This document shows, one piece after another, positions 48,980-53,646 of a DNA stretch of 53,646 bases (position 1 is its first letter; each line of letters starts with the position of its first letter). The stretch lies in the NCBI GenBank assembly GCA_903939845.1, contig CAJAIJ010000036.1, forward strand, positions 1 to 53,646, in the 5' to 3' direction. Below the pieces are notes generated by a model. The model was not told where the DNA came from and made no database searches. It saw nothing but the letters and a program-made list of their open reading frames with translations. The position numbers and the translations under genes are program-made. Source of the stretch: an uncultured Solirubrobacterales bacterium (GTDB taxonomy: Bacteria; Actinomycetota; Thermoleophilia; Solirubrobacterales; 70-9).

Positions 48980-49530
48980 TGCCTGGCCGGTCGAGGGGGC
49001 TTCGAGAGGGCCTCGCCCGGAACTCCGGCCTCGGACGGATCGCCGCGCCACATGATCAGGGCATCCTCACCGTCGTCCGGGTAATAGCCGGGCCTCATCC
49101 CCCACTGGACGAAGCCGAGCTTCTCATAGAGAGTTATCGCGGCACTGTTGGAGGGCCGGACCTCGAGGGTGACCGGACCGGGGCCGATCGCCTCCAGGCC
49201 GGCATCGATGAGAGTGCGGGCGACCCCGCGCCTTCGAGCCCTCGGATCCACGGCGACCGTCATCAGGTGCCAGGAGTCGGCATACCTGGTGAAGATGGCG
49301 TAGCCGACCGGTCTGCCGTCCAGCTCACCGACGAGCGACACCGAGGATGGGCGCGAAGTCTCGATCGTGAACGAGGCGGCGCTCCAGGGGGCGCCGAACG
49401 AACGCCCCTCGATCTCCAGGACCCAGGGAAGGTCGGTGAGGTCGAATCTCCGGAGCGAGATCGCTCCGAGCGAGGCCTCGACAGGCTCAGCTTCCGGCGC
49501 CAGGTCTCCGGTCGATCCAGCGTTCGGCAT
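48976..49530 (-). CDS. rimI: Ribosomal protein alanine N-acetyltransferase RimI-like
   Basis: 184 residues, a GNAT acetyltransferase: WSAASFTIE, GYAIFTRYADSWHLMTVAVDP and the acetyl-CoA loop RARRRGVARTLI, then LEVRPSNSAAITLYEKLGF. It sits between tsaB and tsaD as is usual for rimI. ATG 49530 makes a 44-base overlap with the tsaB end; the first 25 residues are unconserved, so a later start cannot be excluded. The target (S18 or other N-termini) is not proven. Confidence 0.92.
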   Translation of the reverse strand: MPNAGSTGDLAPEAEPVEASLGAISLRRFDLTDLPWVLEIEGRSFGAPWSAASFTIETSRPSSVSLVGELDGRPVGYAIFTRYADSWHLMTVAVDPRARRRGVARTLIDAGLEAIGPGPVTLEVRPSNSAAITLYEKLGFVQWGMRPGYYPDDGEDALIMWRGDPSEAGVPGEALSKPPRPARQ

Positions 49531-50188
49531 CCGGTGCTCTGAGGTAGATGGGTTCAATTGGTTCCTTGGTCGGTGCGACCGGAAGCGTTCTGGCTGCGCG
49601 ACAGATGGCGCTTCCGGAGAGTCTGTGGCTTTCGGGTTGGGGTCCCGGTGTATCCAACCCGGCTTGCTCCAGATCGGACCGGAATCGTAGCGCCCCGGGT
49701 CCGGCGGCAAACGGGTCCGAAAAGGCCGAAGCAACCCTCCCGAAGAGATCGGCCGGACCTCCGACCGAGGGTTCGAAGAGCTCACGCCCGGAACCGTCAT
49801 AGGCGGCGAGGAACACCTCCCCTCGGCGAGCATCGAGGACCGGAACCCTGACCGCATCCGCGGGGGCATCGAGCGAGAGCGCCAGGGCGACGAGCGTGCA
49901 GACCGGAACGATGTCTACCGGGGACGAGAGGCGGATCCCCTGTGCGGTCGCGATTCCGATCCTCAAACCGGTGAAGGTTCCGGGGCCGACGCCGACCGCA
50001 AGTCGGTCGACCTCTCCCCAGCCACCGAGGGCCGCAGCCGCCTCCTCGATCGCCGGCACCAGATCGGCCGAGTGGGTCGGCCTCTGCCCATCCCCGGCAG
50101 AGCCCCGGAATTCGAAGGCGACCCTGTCACCGTCGAGGGCGGCAACGACGGTGTCGTCGGTGGCGGTGTCGAACCCGATGATCCGCAT
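49487..50188 (-). CDS. tsaB: tRNA threonylcarbamoyladenosine modification protein TsaB
   Basis: 233 residues, an ASKHA-fold scaffold paired with TsaD. GFDTATDDTVVA, then the signature VGVGPGTFTGLRIGIATAQG, and DARRGEVFLAAYDG. It lacks the metal-binding histidines of TsaD, as expected. ATG 50188 lies 7 bases after TACCCT, so it starts the tsaB-rimI-tsaD-grx-rex-GCS2 operon. Confidence 0.95.
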   Translation of the reverse strand: MRIIGFDTATDDTVVAALDGDRVAFEFRGSAGDGQRPTHSADLVPAIEEAAAALGGWGEVDRLAVGVGPGTFTGLRIGIATAQGIRLSSPVDIVPVCTLVALALSLDAPADAVRVPVLDARRGEVFLAAYDGSGRELFEPSVGGPADLFGRVASAFSDPFAAGPGALRFRSDLEQAGLDTPGPQPESHRLSGSAICRAARTLPVAPTKEPIEPIYLRAPDAERWIDRRPGAGS

Positions 50189-50195
50189 TCAGAGG

Positions 50196-50201
50196 AGGGT
50201 A
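50196..50201 (-). promoter_or_regulatory. -10 element of the tsaB-rimI-tsaD-grx-rex operon (leaderless)
   Basis: TACCCT, then 7 bases, then ATG 50188. Confidence 0.6.
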
Positions 50202-50271
50202 GAGTGCCACCCGAGGTAGGTGTGTCCAGCCATACCCGACCACCGACCAAGCCACCCGACAGGAGGACTCG

Positions 50272-50559
50272 ATGAATACCGGACGCAGGATCATTCTCTC
50301 GACCGCCCTCGTCGCACTGGCGGTGCCGCTGACTTTCGGGATCTCGGCCTGCGGTGAGAGCAATCCGGCCAGTGACGCGTTCGAGAGCCGGAAGCAGGAG
50401 CTGCAGGATCAGGCCAACGAGGCGATCGACCGGGAGATCGAAGAGGCGAATCGTCAGGCCCAGGAAGCCCTCGACCAAGCCAAGAGCCAGGCGAACGAGG
50501 CCATAGACCAGGCTCAGAGTCAGGTCGACGATGCCGTTCCGACGACTCCCGCTCCGTAA
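50272..50559 (+). CDS. Small coiled-coil lipoprotein
   Basis: 95 residues. Signal with lipobox ISAC (Cys about 27), then a single continuous helix (about 35-85) rich in Gln, Ala, Asp and Glu with a near-repeat QANEAIDREIEEA / QANEAIDQAQSQ, ending PTTPAP. An AGGAGG lies 5 bases before the ATG. It is a stand-alone gene on the opposite strand between tsaE and tsaB. No family recognised; the composition resembles apolipoprotein-like envelope spacers. Confidence 0.82.
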   Translation: MNTGRRIILSTALVALAVPLTFGISACGESNPASDAFESRKQELQDQANEAIDREIEEANRQAQEALDQAKSQANEAIDQAQSQVDDAVPTTPAP

Positions 50560-50585
50560 CGGTTTCGGGAACGGTTCAGAACGGT

Positions 50586-51068
50586 TCAGTCGTCTGGGAG
50601 CACCGTGATGGTGATTCGCCTTCCGCTGTCGTCCAGATGTTCCATTTCGACCCGAATCTCGCGACTCGATCCCGATCGAATCGCCTCTCCACCGCCCCCC
50701 GGCCACTCGACGAAGGTGATGCCGGCCGGGTCGAGGTATTCGCCGAGCAGATCCGGGATCTCGTCCGAGAGCGAGCCGAGCCGGTAGAGGTCGATGTGGG
50801 AGACCGGTAGACGGCCCCGGTAGGTCCGGCCGATCGTGAAGGTCGGCGACGGGATCGCCCCCTCCACGCCAAGAGCCCTCATGGCCGCCCGGGCGAAGGT
50901 CGACTTGCCCGCTCCGACCTCGCCCTCCAGCAGGATCAAGTCGCCCGGCAGGAGGCGACTGCTCAGATCGGCTGCAACCCGTCCGGTTTCCTCCGGGCCG
51001 TCGGTCTCAGCGACGGTCTGTCCGGAAGAGGCTCCGTCGCCCCCGTCCGACACCGCACCCGAAGTCAC
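50586..51068 (-). CDS. tsaE: tRNA threonylcarbamoyladenosine biosynthesis ATPase TsaE
   Basis: 160 residues. P-loop LLEGEVGAGKSTFARAAM, SPTFTIGRTYRG, HIDLYRLGS (magnesium/Walker B region) and VEWPGGGGE are the family sequence. It drives turnover of the TsaBD complex. The GTG start overlaps the uracil-DNA glycosylase stop (GTGA). The first 25 residues are low complexity, so GTG at the sixth codon is possible. Confidence 0.94.
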   Translation of the reverse strand: MTSGAVSDGGDGASSGQTVAETDGPEETGRVAADLSSRLLPGDLILLEGEVGAGKSTFARAAMRALGVEGAIPSPTFTIGRTYRGRLPVSHIDLYRLGSLSDEIPDLLGEYLDPAGITFVEWPGGGGEAIRSGSSREIRVEMEHLDDSGRRITITVLPDD

Positions 51069-51673
51069 TCGACCACCCCGGGATCTTCGGGCCGGTCCAG
51101 GAGCCGGGCCAGAGCGGCGATGTCGCGCCGCATCAGATCTGCCACAGATGTCGACCTCAGAGCTGCGGCCGGATGAAAGAGCGGGAACAGGGTCACGGTT
51201 CGGTCGCCGAGCCTTCGCTCCACCGGGACTCCGTGGACCTTGGTGATGCCGGCCGGATCCTCCCTCAACAGTTTGGTCGCAAAGTTCCCGAGGGTGGCCA
51301 CGACCCTCGGTTCGATCAGCCGTATCTGTTCGGCCAGCCAGGGCCGGCAGGTCTCGATCTCCGAGGGAAGTGGATCGCGGTTGTCGGGCGGCCTGCACTT
51401 GAGGGTGTTGGCGATGAAGACGTCTTCTCGGGCTATCCCAACCTCGGCCAACATCGTGGTCAAGAGGTTTCCCGACCGACCGACGAAGGGAACTCCCAGG
51501 CGATCCTCTTCGGCGCCAGGAGCCTCCCCCACGAAAAGCAGGTCTGCATCTGCATTGCCCGAGCCGAACACGACCTGAGTCCGGGAATCGCTCAGGCTGC
51601 ACTTCGTACAGCTCTGAGCTTCACGGAAGACGGATACCAGACTTTCACGCCTCTCGGCCGGGTTGGTCGCCAC
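51065..51673 (-). CDS. Uracil-DNA glycosylase, family 4 (Fe-S type)
   Basis: 202 residues. Family 4 hallmarks are CTKCSLSDSRTQVV and LKCRPPDNRDPLPSEIETC, which together supply four Fe-S cysteines, the catalytic motif GEAPGAEED, and LFHPAAALR. It removes uracil from DNA, including in hyperthermophiles and actinobacteria. GTG 51673 is 6 bases after TAGGGT. It heads the UDG-tsaE transcript. Confidence 0.95.
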   Translation of the reverse strand: MATNPAERRESLVSVFREAQSCTKCSLSDSRTQVVFGSGNADADLLFVGEAPGAEEDRLGVPFVGRSGNLLTTMLAEVGIAREDVFIANTLKCRPPDNRDPLPSEIETCRPWLAEQIRLIEPRVVATLGNFATKLLREDPAGITKVHGVPVERRLGDRTVTLFPLFHPAAALRSTSVADLMRRDIAALARLLDRPEDPGVVE

Positions 51674-51679
51674 GGGCCA

Positions 51680-51685
51680 ACCCTA
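51680..51685 (-). promoter_or_regulatory. -10 element of the UDG-tsaE transcript (leaderless)
   Basis: TAGGGT, then 6 bases, then GTG 51673. It overlaps the plus-strand TATAAT at 51684-51689. Confidence 0.55.
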
Positions 51686-51689
51686 TAAT
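51684..51689 (+). promoter_or_regulatory. -10 element (TATAAT) of the DUF2520-panC-panB operon
   Basis: A consensus TATAAT, the best in the window, with TTGGTC 15 bases upstream. The inferred leader to GTG 51851 is about 155 bases. It physically overlaps the opposing UDG -10. Confidence 0.6.
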
Positions 51690-51758
51690 CGGAAGCAGCC
51701 GTTGAAGGCCGCCATCGAATCTCGAGGTGGACCTTCGTTCGAGGCAACAAGGATCGAT

Positions 51759-51863
51759 GTGAAGCAACTGGAACGCCGTCTGGTATCGCCGGAAGGGAAC
51801 TGGAACGGAATGAAAGAAGAGCGGGTCTGCAGTCCGTCGTCGGAGATCCAGTGCTGCGCCTGA
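51759..51863 (+). CDS. Possible 34-residue leader ORF upstream of the pantothenate genes
   Basis: GTG 51759 preceded by AAGGA opens a frame ending with a Cys-Cys-Ala stop that overlaps the start of the DUF2520 gene by 13 bases. It may couple translation or be a chance frame; no attenuator hairpin is obvious. Confidence 0.25.
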   Translation: MKQLERRLVSPEGNWNGMKEERVCSPSSEIQCCA

Positions 51864-52603
51864 TCGGTGAGGGCAGGATGGGTGGCTCGATGGCCAGGGC
51901 GGCCAGAGCCAGTGGTCAGGAGGTCTCGATCGTCGGACGGGGCTTCGACCCTCAAAGACTGGAAGGCGACGAGGTCCTGATCTGCGTCCCCGACGACTCG
52001 ATCGCAGAGGTCGCGGCCCGGATCGGAAGGGCCTCCTCCCCGCCCCGACTGGTCGGCCATACGAGCGGCGCGACCGGCCTGGACGCGATTTCGACTTCGG
52101 GAGCGTCCCACGGGCTCTTCTCGATCCACCCGCTCCAGACGGTGCCGGATAGCGAGACGCTCCTCGACGGGGCTCCCGCTGCCATTGCCGCATCGAACCC
52201 CGAAGCGTCGGAGTTCGCCGAAGCCCTGGCCTCTTCTCTCGGCCTCGAGCCATTCGCCGTTTCCGAGGCTCATCGAGCGCTCTATCACGCCGCTGCGAGC
52301 ATCTCGTCGAACTTCCTGATCGCCCTCGAGCAGACCGCTGCCGAAGCGATGACGGCTGCCGGAGTCGAGCAGCCGCGCGAGAGGTTGGCGCCACTGATCA
52401 GGAGGACCGTCGACAACTGGGTCGAGCGCGGCCCGGCAGCGCTCACCGGTCCAGTGGCCCGGGGTGACGAGGCGACCATCGAGATGCACAGGGAGGCCCT
52501 CGGGGAAGTTCGGCCGGACCTGGTCGAGTTCTACGACTGCATGGTCGAAAGAACGACTGCCGTTGCCGGCGAGGTGGGATCGGCGGAGGACGGAAGACCT
52601 TGA
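51851..52603 (+). CDS. Rossmann-fold DUF2520 domain protein
   Basis: 250 residues. A dinucleotide fold (LRLIGEGRMGGSMARAA, with GEGRMG for the usual GxGxxG; ICVPDDSI; LVGHTSGATGLDAI) and the DUF2520 helical domain (AHRALYHAAASISSNFLIALEQTA ... ALTGPVARGD). It resembles ketopantoate-reductase-like NAD(P) proteins and regularly precedes panC, which suggests a pantothenate-related role, not proven. GTG 51851 has GGAG 5 bases upstream; its stop overlaps panC (TTGA). Confidence 0.9.
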   Translation: MLRLIGEGRMGGSMARAARASGQEVSIVGRGFDPQRLEGDEVLICVPDDSIAEVAARIGRASSPPRLVGHTSGATGLDAISTSGASHGLFSIHPLQTVPDSETLLDGAPAAIAASNPEASEFAEALASSLGLEPFAVSEAHRALYHAAASISSNFLIALEQTAAEAMTAAGVEQPRERLAPLIRRTVDNWVERGPAALTGPVARGDEATIEMHREALGEVRPDLVEFYDCMVERTTAVAGEVGSAEDGRP

Positions 52604-53526
52604 ACGAATCCGCCCTCGCCCCAAAGGTGGTCAGGACCCGCGCCGGGATGGCTGCCGAACGGGAACTTGCCCGGGCCGACGGAGTCTCCGTCGGCTTCGT
52701 GCCGACCATGGGCTTCCTCCACGAGGGCCACCTCTCGCTCGCACGGGAAGCGTCCAGGAGGTGCGACCGGGTGGTGATGAGCATCTTCGTCAACCCGATC
52801 CAGTTCGGATCGGCATCCGACCTCGATTCCTATCCGAGAGACGAGGGACGCGACCTCGAACTCGCAGCTCTCGCCGGTGTCGACACCGTCTACGCGCCGT
52901 CGGTCGAGGACGTCTACCCCGAGGGCTTCGCCACCCGGGTAGCGGTCTCGGGCATCACCGAAGTGCTCTGTGGCGACCCGAACTCACGGGGCCAGGCCCA
53001 CTTCGAAGGCGTGACCACGATCGTGGCCAAGCTCTTCAACCTGATCGATCCCGATCTCTCGTTCTTCGGAGCAAAGGACGCCCAGCAGGCGGCCGTCGTC
53101 CGGCGGATGGTCCGGGACCTCGACTTCAGGACCGAGGTCGTCGTGATGCCGACGGTGAGGGAGGCGGACGGGCTGGCGATGAGCTCTCGGAACGCCCGAC
53201 TGGAACCGGCCGACCGGGAGCGGGCACTGGCGCTCTATCGGGCGCTCTGCGAGATCCGTGACGTCGCGACGGACGGGGATCTCGGTGCTGGGCTGGCGGG
53301 CGGCAGGAACCTGCTCGAGGGCGAGGGAATCGAAATCGAGTACCTGGAGGCCAGAGATTTCGACAGCTTCGAGACGGTCGAGGACCTGGGCGAACGTCCG
53401 GTTCTCGTCGCCGTCGCCGCCGAAATAGGCGGGGTGAGACTTATCGACAACATCGTCCTCGAAGGGGACGGAGAGGCAATCAAAGACCAGACGGGCGGGC
53501 AGGTCGCCGCCGGGGAGGCGAGATGA
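52600..53526 (+). CDS. panC: Pantothenate synthetase
   Basis: 308 residues; joins pantoate and beta-alanine using ATP. VGFVPTMGFLHEGHLSL (HIGH-type motif), SIFVNPIQFG, YPRDEGRDLE, GITEVLCGDPNSRGQAHFEGVTTIVAKLFN, FFGAKDAQQAAVVRRMV and MSSRNARL (KMSKS-like) are all present. The start is TTG 52600 overlapping the DUF2520 stop; GGAGGA precedes it. The length is slightly above usual because of a Glu/Gly-rich tail. Confidence 0.97.
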   Translation: MNESALAPKVVRTRAGMAAERELARADGVSVGFVPTMGFLHEGHLSLAREASRRCDRVVMSIFVNPIQFGSASDLDSYPRDEGRDLELAALAGVDTVYAPSVEDVYPEGFATRVAVSGITEVLCGDPNSRGQAHFEGVTTIVAKLFNLIDPDLSFFGAKDAQQAAVVRRMVRDLDFRTEVVVMPTVREADGLAMSSRNARLEPADRERALALYRALCEIRDVATDGDLGAGLAGGRNLLEGEGIEIEYLEARDFDSFETVEDLGERPVLVAVAAEIGGVRLIDNIVLEGDGEAIKDQTGGQVAAGEAR

Positions 53527-53527
53527 G

Positions 53528-53646
53528 ATGAGTGCCGGCGAGAGAGATGCAAAGGCGAAGGTGACGACCGCACGACTGATCGAGATGAAGGCGGCAGGTG
53601 AGCCGATCGTGATGGTCACCGCATACGACTATCCGACCGCCCAGAT
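53528..53646 (+). CDS. panB: 3-methyl-2-oxobutanoate hydroxymethyltransferase (partial, N-terminus)
   Basis: The first 39 residues: KVTTARLIEMKAAGEPIVMVTAYDYPTAQ is the PanB N-terminal signature (VTTxxLxxMKxxGEKIxMLTAYD). ATG 53528 lies 1 base after the panC stop. PanB supplies ketopantoate, upstream of PanC in the same pathway. The rest lies beyond the window. Confidence 0.93.
   Translation, partial: MSAGERDAKAKVTTARLIEMKAAGEPIVMVTAYDYPTAQ

Noticed and set aside
1-53646. CRISPR arrays, insertion sequences, integrases, att sites, prophage genes
   Set aside because: No spaced direct repeats, transposase or integrase motifs, or terminal inverted repeats were found; the only tandem repeat is the coding one at 28530-28661.

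Overview
The window is dense, high-GC chromosomal DNA with no insertion sequences, phage genes or CRISPR arrays. Gene content and order point to an actinobacterium. The series alaS-ruvX-mltG-aroE-aroC-aroK/aroB-aroQ-pepP ... efp-nusB is a classic Actinomycetota/Firmicutes arrangement, GTG and TTG starts are frequent, and many transcripts look leaderless. Details such as the SK-DHQS (aroK-aroB) fusion and the family mix suggest a deep actinobacterial lineage, perhaps Thermoleophilia/Solirubrobacterales; that placement is inference only.

Layout. 1-2197 (minus): efp-yjbQ-nusB-xseB-polyprenyl synthase (partial). 2258-6062 (plus): an M42 aminopeptidase and an 865-residue secreted lipase-like protein. 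6083-6391: a convergent intergenic region with two hairpins and a perfect Crp-type palindrome. 6392-17648 (minus): a long housekeeping block, an IscU-like/MnmA fusion, alaS, ruvX, mltG, aroE, aroC, an aroK-aroB fusion, aroQ and pepP, interrupted once by an opposing small membrane protein. 17686-18630: an SDR. 18666-18826 (minus): a strong 6S RNA candidate. 18875-25168 (minus): M29 peptidase, formiminotransferase-like protein, small membrane protein, MBL hydrolase, hisS, aspS and a small DUF2007-like protein. 25236-28348 (plus): a membrane protein and a two-gene ABC exporter. 28452-30377 (minus): a hendecad-repeat lipoprotein and an MFS exporter. 30476-32202 (plus): a TRIC-type channel, a DUF5993/DsbB/small-protein cassette and tRNA-CAT. 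32257-36257 (minus): GGDEF-EAL, a family-2 glycosyltransferase and a methyltransferase. 36429-43060: class-III aminotransferase, small membrane proteins, alkyl sulfatase, RlmA, a lipoprotein, tRNA-Gln and small hypotheticals. 43148-50188 (minus): H+-pyrophosphatase, DUF1844-like protein, GCS2 ligase, rex, glutaredoxin, tsaD, rimI and tsaB. 50272-53646: a lipoprotein, tsaE and uracil-DNA glycosylase, then DUF2520 protein, panC and panB (partial).

The genes cover core functions: shikimate synthesis, aminoacyl-tRNA synthesis, tRNA thiolation and t6A modification, pantothenate synthesis and envelope maturation. They sit beside accessory envelope genes (exporters, lipoproteins, c-di-GMP-linked polysaccharide synthesis, disulfide formation). 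Genes inside operons are usually joined by 4-base GTGA/ATGA/TTGA stop-start overlaps. At least 13 operon-leading genes have a TANNNT hexamer exactly 6 or 7 bases before the start codon, which I used to choose starts and to support unusually small genes.

The items most worth following up are the IscU-like/MnmA fusion that lacks the third scaffold cysteine, the 6S RNA whose predicted promoter fits its folded 5' end, the tiny leaderless genes, the GxxxG hendecad lipoprotein, and the Crp palindrome next to a possible small RNA.
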